Numbered from the stretch's first letter, positions 1 through 9,149 are shown. The stretch is 51,049 nucleotides of DNA from Bacillota bacterium (GCA_023440865.1 JAEXRM010000195.1:1-51049), one strand, 5' to 3'. A program made the numbers and translations. Notes: generated from the sequence alone by a model not told the origin.

Positions 1-196
1 GATGGAAGCCGCGGGGGAGAAGGCGGCGGCGCCCGCAGGGGATGCGGAAGTCGCGGGGGAAACGGCGACGGGTGCCTTTGATGAAGCGGAAGTCGCGCGG
101 GAGACGGCGATGGGGGCCTTTGATGAAGCGGCTGTCGCGCGGGAGACTGTGACACAGGACGAGGACATTGCCTCCCCGGAAGGGGCCGATGCATGA
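1..196 (+). CDS. C-terminal tail of an unidentified protein (5' end outside window)
   Basis: Only the last 64 or so residues are present and they are low in complexity. A 14-residue unit (like AEVARETAMGAFDE) recurs about 3.5 times, encoded by a 42-bp tandem repeat. The tail is acidic and alanine-rich, so probably a disordered extension. The stop overlaps the ylmH start (ATGA), which points to translational coupling. In other Bacillota ylmH follows ylmG or sepF, but nothing here shows the identity of this gene. No function is assigned. Confidence 0.6.
   Translation, partial: MEAAGEKAAAPAGDAEVAGETATGAFDEAEVARETAMGAFDEAAVARETVTQDEDIASPEGADA
2..150 (+). repeat. 42-bp in-frame tandem repeat, about 3.5 copies
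   Basis: Units begin near 2, 44, 86 and 128. Copies at 44 and 86 are the most alike. The unit is a multiple of 3, so the reading frame is kept. Confidence 0.8.
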
Positions 197-993
197 ATCG
201 TGACAAGTTGCTCCGTTTTGCCGGCAACAGCGAGGAGCGGCTCTTGCTGTCCCATCTGGCGGACAAGGCGCAAAAGGCCGATGCCACTGCCAGCTGCGCC
301 TGGTCGCATTTTCTCGATCCGCACCAGAGAAGCCTCGCGGAGAAGGCGTTCGCCGCATGCCCGCCCGATGGTGGCGTCGCATTGCGGTTTGATGGCGGTT
401 ACGAAGACGCGGAGCGGACGCTGGCCGGTTTTCAGCCGGATGTGGAGTGGGAAGTCGATGACGAACCGCCGCTGGTCCTTCTGGACGCCGGCATATCCGG
501 GCGCGGCGGCGGGAAAGCGCTCACGCACCGCGACTGGCTCGGTGCGCTCATGGGACTGGGCATCAGGCGGGAGACGGTCGGGGATATCCTGGTCACGCCC
601 AACGGTGCAAGCCTGTTTGTGATGGCGGATGTGTCCCGTTTCATCCTCACCCAGCTCGAGCAGGTGGGTGCCGAATCGGTCAAGGTGGCCCCCGGAGATC
701 CGGATTCGCTGGCCATGCCGGAACGCAGGGAACGGGAGATCCGCGGCACGGTGATGTCGATGCGGCTCGATGCCGTTGCGGCGCTGGCCTTTTCCGTCTC
801 CCGCACGCGCATGACGGAATGGATCCGGGCGGAGAAGCTGTCGCTTGACTGGGAAGTGCAGACCAATCCCGCCCGGGCCGTTCGGGAGGGCGGCATGCTC
901 TCGTTGCGGGGCAAGGGACGCGCTGTCATCGAATCGGTCGGTGGTGTATCACGCAAGGGACGCACGGGCATCGTGATCCGGCGACTGGTGTGA
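193..993 (+). CDS. ylmH: YlmH-family S4-domain RNA-binding protein
   Basis: 266 residues, the usual length for YlmH. The C-terminal third (about residues 190-260, from MRLDAVAALAF) is an S4 RNA-binding fold with the typical SVSRTRM and GGMLSLRGKGR stretches. The N-terminal part matches the YlmH region that precedes S4. The family lies in the ylm/divIVA division cluster of Gram-positives and has been linked to rescue of stalled ribosomes. The ATG start overlaps the upstream stop. It converges with the lipoprotein gene that ends at 1031, only 37 nt away, with no obvious terminator between. Confidence 0.85.
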   Translation: MNRDKLLRFAGNSEERLLLSHLADKAQKADATASCAWSHFLDPHQRSLAEKAFAACPPDGGVALRFDGGYEDAERTLAGFQPDVEWEVDDEPPLVLLDAGISGRGGGKALTHRDWLGALMGLGIRRETVGDILVTPNGASLFVMADVSRFILTQLEQVGAESVKVAPGDPDSLAMPERREREIRGTVMSMRLDAVAALAFSVSRTRMTEWIRAEKLSLDWEVQTNPARAVREGGMLSLRGKGRAVIESVGGVSRKGRTGIVIRRLV

Positions 994-996
994 CAC

Positions 997-1054
997 CCGC
1001 AACAGGCCGTCCAATGGTTCGACACCCGGATCAGATCGTCCATTGGTTCGACAC
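997..1054. repeat. 29-bp tandem duplication across a stop codon
   Basis: Two copies, 997-1025 and 1026-1054, share the cores GTCCAATGGTTCGACAC and GTCCATTGGTTCGACAC. The second copy carries the last codons and stop (1031-1033) of the minus-strand lipoprotein gene. The first fills the gap to ylmH. Confidence 0.85.
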
Positions 1055-3136
1055 CAACCCGACCAGCCGCCATACAGCCCCATGCCGGCGCAACACGAAA
1101 GTCAGGGACCGCCAGTCCATGCCGTCATACTGCGCCGTCCCGGGCCATCTGCAGGTGATGCGGACATCGTCCGGCCACCGGTTGGACGCGAGGCTGCGGT
1201 CACTGGCATGAACTTCGTCGCCGGTATCCCTTGCCACCTGCCATGCCTTGTACGGTGCCGATGGCACGAAAAACTCCGTCAACCACGCATCGGCGGACAG
1301 CCGCATGCGAAAGCCGGAACCGTCATAGGCGCCGAAGTCGCCCAAGCGATCGTCCCACGGAATGGCAAGCCAGTCCATGCGGCTCCACACCACGGGGGCG
1401 TCCTCCAGGAATCCATAGATGCCCAGCGTGGTGCCATCCGCCGGATCGGAAAAACGGGAGAGGGTTTCCCAGTCACGGTCGGCCAGCGCGCGGAACAACA
1501 GGGCCACGGCTTCCTCAGGGGACCGCGGTTCCGCCGGCAGCTTGTCGGCCACCTGCACCAGCGCGCCATCCGCATCCAGGCGGCTGATGCCCCGGAAGCT
1601 GAAATGGTCCATCTCCACATCCGCCTCGCCGCCGATGGTCACACGCACATCCGCCGCACCCGGAAGGGTCAGCAGGGTTCTCACCAGGGTGTTCACGCGC
1701 ATCGAGGAGCCCGTCGAACCCTGGTTCAGAAACAAACGCATCGGCCCGGCCAGATCCGCATGCACGCGGCTGCCCTCGAGCCGGACCGCTTCCACCTCGA
1801 TGCCCGTCTCCCGCGCCAGTTCCCGCAGCAGGGTCTTGTATCCCGTGGCCGCCTCGGCCTGCGGCAGGAACACGGGAACCCGCGTCAGCCGCATCCTGTT
1901 GTCGTCGTCCTCCGCAAGACAGAGTGCCGCGCCGTATTCCGGCACAACCTCCGTCACGTCCCATTTCACCGGATCACCCGCGTTGTGTTCAAGCCGGATG
2001 CGCACGGAGGCAGTCAGCTCGGAGTTGGCGGCGGCGGTATCGGTCAGGCGGACCTCCGCGCCCGTGCCGGCGGCGGAGAGCAGGACCGCTTCCGCCTGCG
2101 GGAGCCCGTCATCGTACGGTTTGCCTTCATCGATGAAGGCAATGTCCGAAGGTGCACCCGCCTTCACGGGAAAGGCTGTGAAGATGCTCCCGTGAAGGCG
2201 TGGATCATAGGGCCCGTCCGGCTCGTCCGTGGCGCCAATCTCGGTATCCGCCGGCAACGCGTTGTTCGGATCGATGCCGTTGTAGAGCAGGAAGAGCCAG
2301 GATTCGGCGGCAATGACCGGATCCGACCAGTCCGGCGGGTTGGCGGCATGTGTCCGAAGGCGGAACGGCGCACAGCCATCCGCTGTTTCCTCATACCGAT
2401 CGATCCGGATGACATGGGCGGTCGTTTCGACTCGCTCGGCCAGACCGTCCCCGTTCACATCACGGATCTCCACTCCCGCCGCAGTCCAGGGCTCCAGCCG
2501 CAGCAGCGCCGGAGCTTCTTCCCGCGCATGACGGTAAAGCGCCCAGGCGATCTCCCCTTGGGAACGAACGTTGAAGCCGACAGCCAGAACGAGCCCGCCG
2601 CCCTGCTCGAGGCGGACCGCATCAAAGCGGATGACCGGATGATCGGTCTGCACGTCCGCCGTGCCGGTCCGCCCGGTGACCTGCCGGCGTGAAGTCGTTC
2701 CGGCGGCGGATGAGATCCACAACCGGATCGCATCCGAATCATCGCGGACGAGCCAGGCCGACTCGGCGATGCCGTCACCGTCCAGATCAGCCGAAAGGGA
2801 GGCTTCGATTGTATCCCCGGCATCAAGGCCATCCGGGGGGCCGATGCGGATGAGCGGTTCCGGTGTGGCGGTAGGGACAGCCGGCGTCGAGGCGGATGCC
2901 GGGGAAGGCGGATTGGTGGCGTCAACCGATGCGGATGGCTCGGATGTTGCCGTGCCTGACGAGGCAGCGGGCGACAGGGATGGACCGGTCGCCTGGCGTG
3001 AGCAGCCTGTAGCGGACGGCAGCAGCACGCACAGCAGCAGCAGCGCGGACAGCAGCGGTGCCGACAGCTGCGGCCTTCCCGGCGTCCTGTTCGGCGGAGC
3101 ATCCTCCGTCCGGTGGCGGATTCGGTTCGTCGACAA
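1031..3136 (-). CDS. Lipoprotein with GerMN domain
   Basis: 701 residues from a TTG start at 3136, chosen because GGAGGTGAT lies just upstream (3140-3148) and the sequence then reads straight into a signal peptide. Residues 25-45 (LSALLLLCVLLPSATGC) form a lipoprotein signal with a lipobox cysteine. A serine/proline linker follows, then an FG-GAP-like DLDGDGIAES stretch. A GerMN-type segment around residues 450-540 includes LFLNQGSTGSS and RVNTLVRTLLTLPG. GerMN domains occur in GerM and in other exported Gram-positive lipoproteins, often tied to sporulation, germination or the cell wall. It is divergent from the TPR gene. The exact role is unknown. Confidence 0.75.
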   Translation of the reverse strand: MSTNRIRHRTEDAPPNRTPGRPQLSAPLLSALLLLCVLLPSATGCSRQATGPSLSPAASSGTATSEPSASVDATNPPSPASASTPAVPTATPEPLIRIGPPDGLDAGDTIEASLSADLDGDGIAESAWLVRDDSDAIRLWISSAAGTTSRRQVTGRTGTADVQTDHPVIRFDAVRLEQGGGLVLAVGFNVRSQGEIAWALYRHAREEAPALLRLEPWTAAGVEIRDVNGDGLAERVETTAHVIRIDRYEETADGCAPFRLRTHAANPPDWSDPVIAAESWLFLLYNGIDPNNALPADTEIGATDEPDGPYDPRLHGSIFTAFPVKAGAPSDIAFIDEGKPYDDGLPQAEAVLLSAAGTGAEVRLTDTAAANSELTASVRIRLEHNAGDPVKWDVTEVVPEYGAALCLAEDDDNRMRLTRVPVFLPQAEAATGYKTLLRELARETGIEVEAVRLEGSRVHADLAGPMRLFLNQGSTGSSMRVNTLVRTLLTLPGAADVRVTIGGEADVEMDHFSFRGISRLDADGALVQVADKLPAEPRSPEEAVALLFRALADRDWETLSRFSDPADGTTLGIYGFLEDAPVVWSRMDWLAIPWDDRLGDFGAYDGSGFRMRLSADAWLTEFFVPSAPYKAWQVARDTGDEVHASDRSLASNRWPDDVRITCRWPGTAQYDGMDWRSLTFVLRRHGAVWRLVGLVSNQWTI

Positions 3137-3162
3137 TCGATCACCTCCGTGGCCGCGCCGCT

Positions 3163-3192
3163 TGGACAGGCGGCGCGAACCTGTGGTAAGAT
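3163..3192 (+). promoter_or_regulatory. Extended -10 promoter for the TPR gene
   Basis: TGGACA (3163-3168), an 18-nt spacer, then TAAGAT (3187-3192) preceded by TGG, an extended -10. The same core, TGTGGTAAGATG, recurs before tgt at 19735. Confidence 0.5.
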
Positions 3193-3303
3193 GGGATGTA
3201 AACGGGCTTTGACCCGTCATGTGCCATGCACTGCACATCTCCCGTTCCATTCTCCCGATTCCGGCGGGGAAATGCAAGGCATGCGATTCGGAGGCACCCA
3301 CCC

Positions 3304-4305
3304 ATGAAAGACAGCAATATGGTCAAGCGCATTGTCACAGCCGGCCTCGTGCTGCTCGCCCTGTACCTGGGCTTCGCGCAGTTCGGCTTTTTCGGCGGGC
3401 TTCTCGTGCTGGTGCTGATCATCGGCTGGATGCTGTGGCGGCGCCGCGGCATCCTCCACTACAAGGCGGTCGAGAAGCACTTCCTGTCAGGCGACATGGA
3501 AAACATGCGCCTGCACATGAAGAAGGCGGTCGAGGCGGATCCGGACAACGCCGTGCTTCGCGCCTCCATCGGATTTCTGTATCTGAAGACGGGTTCTCCC
3601 GTCGAGGCGGAACGCATGCTCTCCGTGGCGGTAGCCAAGGCCAGGAAGCCCGATGAGAAGTACAACGCGCAGATGATGATGTCGCTGCTGCTGTGGAAGA
3701 AGGGGCAGGTCAACGAGGCGTTCGAGCTGCTCGAGCAGGTCATGGAGAACTACCGCTCGACGGCGGCCTACTCGACAATGGGATTCTTCCATCTCGAGCG
3801 CGGCGACGCCGGGAAGGCGCTCGCCTTCAACCGCGAGGCATACGAGTACAACCGGAAGAACCCGGTCATCCTTGACAATTACGGCAGCGCCCTGCTGATG
3901 GCGGGAGACACCGCCGGCGCACTGCGTGTATACGACGACCTGATGAAACTCGAGCCTTCCTTCCCCGATGCCTGGTACAACTACGGACGGTTGCTGGAGG
4001 CGTGCGATCGCGACCAGGAAGCGCTGCGCATGTACCAGACCGCGGCAAGCAAGAAGTTCTGGTACACGACGACCGTCTCGCGCGACGAGGTGGAGGACCG
4101 CCTCAGCGCACTCGAGGAAAAGCTCGGCGGCAACGCCGGCCTGGAAACGGCCGATACCGACACCCGAACGGCGGGGGTGTCAGCCGGCGAGGCGGGCCCG
4201 ATCCCGGGCGCAGGCAGCGGCGGGCCTGCTGCAGATGAGGCGCATGCGGGGCAGGAAAGCGCCATCATGGATGATGTCGAAGACAAGGAAGGACAACCCG
4301 ATTGA
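3304..4305 (+). CDS. Membrane-anchored TPR protein
   Basis: 333 residues. The start at 3304 is chosen for GGAGG nine bases upstream. Residues 5-45 form two closely spaced membrane segments (IVTAGLVLLALYLGF, then GGLLVLVLIIGWML) followed by an RRR stop-transfer. The rest is tetratricopeptide-like helical repeats (for example AVEADPDNAVLRASIGFLYLKTG), predicted to face the cytoplasm and act as a scaffold. The C-terminal 40 residues are low-complexity. The stop overlaps the next start by four bases, so it is probably co-transcribed with the PLP enzyme. The partner is not known. Confidence 0.75.
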   Translation: MKDSNMVKRIVTAGLVLLALYLGFAQFGFFGGLLVLVLIIGWMLWRRRGILHYKAVEKHFLSGDMENMRLHMKKAVEADPDNAVLRASIGFLYLKTGSPVEAERMLSVAVAKARKPDEKYNAQMMMSLLLWKKGQVNEAFELLEQVMENYRSTAAYSTMGFFHLERGDAGKALAFNREAYEYNRKNPVILDNYGSALLMAGDTAGALRVYDDLMKLEPSFPDAWYNYGRLLEACDRDQEALRMYQTAASKKFWYTTTVSRDEVEDRLSALEEKLGGNAGLETADTDTRTAGVSAGEAGPIPGAGSGGPAADEAHAGQESAIMDDVEDKEGQPD

Positions 4306-5624
4306 ACGGAATGGAACAGGCAGCATCGGCCGGAGCGTTCGCCCGGTTTGGCATCGACCCCTTGCTGGCGGCTCGTGCCGCCGCAACAGAGGCCGCCGTG
4401 GCGGAACGGTTTGCGGCATTGGAACGCATCCGCGAGGCCAACCAGCTCAAGGTCATCGCCGCCATGCAGCGGCATCGCGTCAGCGACAGCCACTTCGGCG
4501 GCACCACGGGCTACGGCTACAACGACCGCGGTCGGGAGGTGCTCGAGGAGGTGTACGCAACCGCCTTCGGCGCCGAAGACGCGCTGGTGCGCCAGCAGAT
4601 CACCTGCGGCTCGCATGCGCTGGCCCTGTGCCTGTATGCGCTGCTGCGTCCGGGCGACGAGCTGCTGTCCGTCACTGGGAAACCGTACGACACACTCGAG
4701 GAGGTCATCGGCCTGCGGGGAACGCACGGCGCGGGGTCCCTGGCCGAATACGGCATCACCTACCGGCAGGTCGATTTTGCGGACGACGGTACCCTCGACA
4801 TGCCGGCCATCCGGGCGTCGATCGGCAACCGCACGAGGGTTGTATTCCTGCAGCGCTCGCGCGGGTATTCACGCCGCAAGCCGCTTCTGATCGAGGATAT
4901 CCGGCAGGCGGTGGAGGAGATCCGCTCCATCAGGCCCGATGTGCGCATCATGGTCGACAACTGCTATGGCGAGTTCACCGAAATGAGCGAGCCCACCGAT
5001 GTGGGCGTGGACATCATGGCCGGATCCCTCATCAAGAACCCGGGCGGCGGGCTGGCGCATGCCGGCGGATATGTCGCCGGCCGGCGCGAGCTTGTGGAGC
5101 TGGTTGCATGGCGCATGACGCTGCCGGGCATCGGCCGCGAGGTGGGCGCCACGCTCGGCCAGAACCGGCTGATGTTCCAGGGGTTTTTCATGGCCCCGCA
5201 CGTGGTCATCGAGAGCCTCAAGGGAGCCGTGTTCGCGGCCGCCTTCATGGAGTCGCTCGGCTATGAGGCCTGGCCGGGCCCGCAGGATCCGCGCGGCGAT
5301 CTCACACAGGCGTTCAGCCTCGGCAGCGCGGCGGCGGTCGTCGCCTTCTGCCAGGGCGTGCAGAAGGCGTCCGCGGTCGATTCGTTCGTCAGCGCCGAGC
5401 CATGGGACATGCCCGGCTATGACAGCCCCGTCATCATGGCGGCCGGCGCCTTCGTGCAGGGCTCCTCGATCGAGCTGAGCGCGGACGCGCCCATCCGCGA
5501 GCCCTACACGGCCTACATGCAGGGCGGTCTGGTCTACGCGCACGCGAAGCTCGGCATCCTGCGCGCCTGCGAGGAGATGCGCAGGAACGGACTGCTCGAT
5601 CCGCATGCCGCAACCGGCATGTGA
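4302..5624 (+). CDS. Methionine gamma-lyase/aluminium-resistance family PLP protein
   Basis: 440 residues from a TTG start at 4302; an ATG three codons later (4311) is possible. The GGAAGGA upstream suits TTG better. The protein matches the YnbB-type family of fold-type I PLP enzymes: N-terminal FGGTTGYGYNDRGRE, central DNCYGEF, and the PLP lysine K245 in SLIKNPGGGLAHAGGY. The family is named after a methionine gamma-lyase-like fold and an old aluminium-resistance report; its substrate is not firmly known. It sits between the TPR and HlyD-like genes and appears to be in one operon with both. Confidence 0.85.
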   Translation: MNGMEQAASAGAFARFGIDPLLAARAAATEAAVAERFAALERIREANQLKVIAAMQRHRVSDSHFGGTTGYGYNDRGREVLEEVYATAFGAEDALVRQQITCGSHALALCLYALLRPGDELLSVTGKPYDTLEEVIGLRGTHGAGSLAEYGITYRQVDFADDGTLDMPAIRASIGNRTRVVFLQRSRGYSRRKPLLIEDIRQAVEEIRSIRPDVRIMVDNCYGEFTEMSEPTDVGVDIMAGSLIKNPGGGLAHAGGYVAGRRELVELVAWRMTLPGIGREVGATLGQNRLMFQGFFMAPHVVIESLKGAVFAAAFMESLGYEAWPGPQDPRGDLTQAFSLGSAAAVVAFCQGVQKASAVDSFVSAEPWDMPGYDSPVIMAAGAFVQGSSIELSADAPIREPYTAYMQGGLVYAHAKLGILRACEEMRRNGLLDPHAATGM

Positions 5625-5665
5625 TTGTCCCCGCAACAAGGAGAACGGAACCGGAGGATGCAGGC

Positions 5666-6988
5666 ATGACCAGGAGGAAAGGCGCGCGTCGCAGACGCGG
5701 GAACGGTGGCAGGCTGGCTGGCGTCCTGGTGGTGCTTGTCATGGCGCTGTACATTCCGGCGATGTGGAAATGGTTCTTCACCAAGGGCATTGAAAGCGGC
5801 ATCATCCAGGAGGCCGTGCTGGAGCTGAAGACGCCGGTGACCGGTCTGTTCGTCCGGGATGAGAAGCTGCTGGCCGCGCCGGACAGCGGCATGATTCTGC
5901 CGGTGGCGCGCTACGGCGAGAAGGTGCCGCTCGGCGGTGAAATCGCCTCTTTCCTCGCGGGCGGCTCCCAGGACATGTATGCGCAGTACGACAATGCCCG
6001 CCAGGAGGTGCTCCGGCGAGTTGCCGCCGCCGCACGGGAAGCGGGGAACGCAGACATGCTGGCGATGGCGGCGGCCGTGGACCAGGAATCGTCCGGCCTT
6101 CCCGCCGCGGCGAACAACGGCGATCTGACCGCTGTCGCACGGATCCGCGACCATGTCGACCGATTGCTGGCGGATCAGGCGACGAGTCTTGTCAACAGCA
6201 GCAAGGCGGCCGGATACCTCGAGGAGGAAAAGCAGGAGCTGCAGAAACTCAAGACCCGCATGGGGAAGGCATTGGAGCCGGTACGTGCCGAAATGCCCGG
6301 CATCATCTGCTACCGGTTCGACGGGTTTGAAAATGTGCTGACGCCGGATATCGTTCCGAGCCTTACGGCGGGTTCGATCGCGCTGCACCCCGATGCCGCG
6401 GTGGAAGCCACGGCGTGGGTGACGCCCGAACAGATCCCGGTCAAGGCTTCCGACCCGTATGCCAAGCTCGTGCAGAACGACGCCTGCTGGTTGGTCTTCA
6501 CAGTGGATGCGGCGCATGGCCGAACGCTCTCCAGCCGTTATGAGTCGGCAAGGCTCGCGCAGGAGGAGAGCCGGATCGAGATGGAGGTGCAGGGCGTTGA
6601 CGGACGGTTGGACATGCGCCTTGATTCAGTCATCCAGTCAGCCGACGGCAAGGGGGAGACCCTGGTCGTCGGACGCATCAACCGCCGCGTGGAGCAGACC
6701 ATGGAGCTCCGCAAGGTCACCGGCAACCTCGTCATCCGGCGCCTCGAAGGCATGAAGGTGCCCCGCAAGGCGCTGTTCAACCGCAACACGGTCGACGGCA
6801 CGGCGGACATCATGCTCAGGAAAATGAACAAGGCATCCGTCCGGCGCATCCGGATCCTGGGGGAACAGGATGCCTGGGCGATCATCGACAACCTGGACAA
6901 TGCGGTTGCGAATCAACGGGTCTCGGTCTATGACCAATACCTGCAGGATCCGGACGGATTGCTTGACGGACAGGTGCTGCCGCGGTGA
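5666..6988 (+). CDS. HlyD-family-like membrane protein of the yggS-sepF cluster
   Basis: 440 residues. Start at 5666 by GGAGG (5653-5657) eight bases upstream. A basic N-terminus (TRRKGARRRRG) precedes one membrane helix (about residues 17-36). Then come a short barrel-like segment with SGMILPVARYGEKV, a helical coiled-coil region (about 90-210), and a beta-rich C-terminal part. This layout fits the membrane-fusion/HlyD group often found next to yggS and sepF in Clostridia. No partner ABC or RND transporter gene is nearby, so a transport role is doubtful. A role in envelope or division is inferred from context only. Confidence 0.65.
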   Translation: MTRRKGARRRRGNGGRLAGVLVVLVMALYIPAMWKWFFTKGIESGIIQEAVLELKTPVTGLFVRDEKLLAAPDSGMILPVARYGEKVPLGGEIASFLAGGSQDMYAQYDNARQEVLRRVAAAAREAGNADMLAMAAAVDQESSGLPAAANNGDLTAVARIRDHVDRLLADQATSLVNSSKAAGYLEEEKQELQKLKTRMGKALEPVRAEMPGIICYRFDGFENVLTPDIVPSLTAGSIALHPDAAVEATAWVTPEQIPVKASDPYAKLVQNDACWLVFTVDAAHGRTLSSRYESARLAQEESRIEMEVQGVDGRLDMRLDSVIQSADGKGETLVVGRINRRVEQTMELRKVTGNLVIRRLEGMKVPRKALFNRNTVDGTADIMLRKMNKASVRRIRILGEQDAWAIIDNLDNAVANQRVSVYDQYLQDPDGLLDGQVLPR

Positions 6989-7120
6989 GACCGGTTTGGG
7001 ACGGTGAGTTTGCGGATGTGGTGGATCCATTGCGCGCGTGCGGTTGTGAACATTATATCGGCATGATGTAAGGATGACAGCCTGACTTGTGAGGAATCGC
7101 ACCAGGAAAGGAATGCACGG

Positions 7121-7825
7121 ATGGCACGATGCGGAGAGGGCATGGAGGATCGGGTTGCCGCGGTGCGCGGACGCATTGCCGCCGCGGCGGCGCGTGTGGG
7201 GCGGAATCCGGAGGACGTGATGCTGGTCGCGGTCAGCAAGACCGTCGACGTGCCCGCCATCCGGGAGGCGATGATGTTGGGGTTGACGGACTTTGGAGAA
7301 AGCCGCGTCCAGGAGTACCTGCGCAAAACCGCTTCGACCGATGGCGCGGGAAACTGGCACTTCATCGGGCGGCTGCAGACCAACAAGGTGCGTCAACTGG
7401 CCGGACGCGATGTGCTCATTCATTCACTCGACCGCCTGGAGCTGCTCGAGGAGATGGTGCGCGTGTCGAAGCGCACCGGCTGTCGCTGGCGGGCGCTGGT
7501 GGAGGTGAACGTATCCGGGGAGGCATCCAAGGGAGGGGTCCGTCCGGAAGGATTGGCGCCGCTTGTCCGCGCGGCTTCGGACAGCGGATGTGTCGACCTG
7601 CTCGGACTGATGACGGTCGCACCGAACGAGGCCGATCCGGAAATGGTTCGATGTCATTTCCGTGACCTTCGTCAAAAGGCCATTGACATCCAATCGCTGC
7701 GGTTGGATAATGTTGTCATGCGACATTTGTCCATGGGCATGAGCGGCGATCTCGAGATTGCCGTGGAGGAGGGCGCAACCCTTGTCCGTGTCGGCACCGC
7801 CATCTTCGGTGCCCGCGGCGCATGA
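7121..7825 (+). CDS. YggS/PLPBP-family pyridoxal phosphate homeostasis protein
   Basis: 234 residues. A single-domain PLP-binding TIM barrel: K40 in VAVSKTV is the expected PLP lysine, followed by FGESRVQEY, WHFIGRLQTNKV, and C-terminal LSMGMSGDLEIAVEEGATLVRVGTAIFG. The family controls cellular PLP and amino acid balance and has no known catalytic reaction. ATG 7121 has AGGAAAGG upstream; ATG 7142 is an alternative. It precedes sepF by 112 nt, the usual ylmE-ylmF order in Gram-positives. Confidence 0.92.
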   Translation: MARCGEGMEDRVAAVRGRIAAAAARVGRNPEDVMLVAVSKTVDVPAIREAMMLGLTDFGESRVQEYLRKTASTDGAGNWHFIGRLQTNKVRQLAGRDVLIHSLDRLELLEEMVRVSKRTGCRWRALVEVNVSGEASKGGVRPEGLAPLVRAASDSGCVDLLGLMTVAPNEADPEMVRCHFRDLRQKAIDIQSLRLDNVVMRHLSMGMSGDLEIAVEEGATLVRVGTAIFGARGA

Positions 7826-7937
7826 ACCGGTGTTTGAAGACCCCGTACGAAGGATAAACACGCACTGTACCTGCAGAGGCATGTCGGGCCGCACGGCCAT
7901 GACATAAACGCACGAAGGAAAAACGGAGGAATCCACC

Positions 7938-8399
7938 ATGGCAGGAGCTATCAACAAGCTGCTCGATTTTTTCGGTTGGGAAACCCAGGCTGAACAGGAA
8001 GACGATTATTACGACGAACCGCTCGCGGAGGAAGCCGCACCGGTCAACGACGTCTCGTCCCGCATGCAGCGCAAGGCCCAGCCGCAGGGCAAGGTTGTTC
8101 CGCTGACCGCGCCGACCGACCGCAAGGTCATCATCCGTTCCCCGCAGAACATCCTCGAGATGAAGGAACTCGTCGATCACCTGCGTTCCCGCAGCACCGT
8201 GATCATGAACGTCGAGAAGACCGATCCGCAGCTTGCGCAGCGCATGGTCGACTTCCTTTCCGGCGCGGTCTACTGCATTGACGGCGACATGGAGAAGCTC
8301 TCCTCCGGTGTCATCATCGCCGTTCCGAATGGCGTGGACATCACCGCCGACCTGCGTGACGACATCCGCAGCAAGGGTTCCTTTTCCTGGGTGAAATAA
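7938..8399 (+). CDS. sepF: Cell division protein SepF
   Basis: 153 residues. The N-terminal amphipathic segment MAGAINKLLDFFGW is the membrane anchor. An acidic and variable linker follows, then the SepF core: VIIRSPQNILEMKELVDHLRS, TVIMNVEKTD, RMVDFLSGAVYCIDG and the C-terminal VFI-type strand. SepF bends and tethers FtsZ at the membrane in bacteria that lack or supplement FtsA. GGAGG lies eight bases upstream. Its place between yggS and divIVA is conserved. Confidence 0.95.
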   Translation: MAGAINKLLDFFGWETQAEQEDDYYDEPLAEEAAPVNDVSSRMQRKAQPQGKVVPLTAPTDRKVIIRSPQNILEMKELVDHLRSRSTVIMNVEKTDPQLAQRMVDFLSGAVYCIDGDMEKLSSGVIIAVPNGVDITADLRDDIRSKGSFSWVK

Positions 8400-8449
8400 C
8401 CGGTCACATGTTTGCGGTCAATCGCTTTCGGGCGGTTCGAATGCGATGG

Positions 8450-8473
8450 AGCCCTGCCGGGCATGGCAGGGCT
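8450..8473 (+). terminator. Stem-loop between sepF and divIVA
   Basis: AGCCCTGCC (8450-8458) pairs with GGCAGGGCT (8465-8473) in nine perfect pairs around a six-base loop. No T-run follows, so it may slow or process the transcript rather than terminate it. Confidence 0.45.
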
Positions 8474-8553
8474 TGCATTGCACTTGCGCCGCACAGCCAG
8501 TCCGTGCCCCAGGCAGCAGAACGACGTGATCGATCCGGGAAGGGGTGAATGGG

Positions 8554-9063
8554 ATGAATTTCACACCAAATGAGCTGCAGAACGTGATTTTCCGCAAAAC
8601 GCCGCTTGGCCTGCACCAGAACCAGGTGTACGAGCTCATCGCGCGTGTTGTCGAGGATTATGCCGCCTACATCAGGGAGAACACGAAGCTTCGCGAAAGG
8701 AACGAGGAGCTGCTTGAGAAGCTGCAGTACTACAAGGGCATCGAAACCTCCCTGCAGAACAGCCTCATCGTCGCCCAGCAATCCAGCGAGGAGGTCGTCT
8801 CCAACGCAAGGAAGCAGGCGGAGAACATCGTTGCGGAAGCGAACGTGAAGGCCCTCGCGATTCTCGATCAGGCCAACCGGGACATTGCCGGCACGCTGTT
8901 CGAGAAGGAGCGTCTGCAGCGCGAGCTCGAAGCCTTCCGGATCCGCGCCGAAAGCCTGTTGCAGGCGCAAATCAAGCTCATGCAGGGTTTTGCGGAGGAT
9001 GAGCCGGAGCGTGATCCGGTTCGCAGGAACCCGCGAGACAACCTGTCCGTGGTCGGCAAATAG
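8554..9063 (+). CDS. divIVA: DivIVA-domain protein
   Basis: 169 residues. ATG 8554 is preferred to GTG 8545 because AAGGGG lies eight bases upstream. It begins with the DivIVA N-terminal domain (LQNVIFRKTPLGLHQNQVYE, the lipid-binding start, then VYELIARVVEDYAAYIREN). A long coiled coil follows, with an AEANVKALAILDQANR stretch and a short variable tail. DivIVA proteins bind negatively curved membrane at poles and septa and recruit partners. It ends the division cluster. Confidence 0.9.
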   Translation: MNFTPNELQNVIFRKTPLGLHQNQVYELIARVVEDYAAYIRENTKLRERNEELLEKLQYYKGIETSLQNSLIVAQQSSEEVVSNARKQAENIVAEANVKALAILDQANRDIAGTLFEKERLQRELEAFRIRAESLLQAQIKLMQGFAEDEPERDPVRRNPRDNLSVVGK

Positions 9064-9111
9064 CATCATTGATCCCATCTGTGTTTCCCGGCGGGCACAA
9101 CCATGTCATGG

Positions 9112-9144
9112 AAATTGGCACTCTCGATGTGAGAGTGCCAATTT
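9112..9144 (+). promoter_or_regulatory. CIRCE element (HrcA operator) for htpG
   Basis: TTGGCACTC (9115-9123), nine bases, then GAGTGCCAA (9133-9141). This is the CIRCE form (TTAGCACTC-N9-GAGTGCTAA) with one compensated change per arm. The dyad extends to 14 pairs around five bases (9112-9144). It lies just upstream of the htpG promoter. Confidence 0.9.
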
Positions 9145-9149
9145 GCATC

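Noticed and set aside
1015..1060. tRNA T-arm-like sequence GGTTCGACACC, twice
   Set aside because: No acceptor, D or anticodon arms surround it; the match comes from the 29-bp duplication.
1031..3301. Longer start (ATG 3301) for the GerMN lipoprotein
   Set aside because: It would put 55 extra residues before the signal peptide; the TTG at 3136 has an excellent Shine-Dalgarno site.
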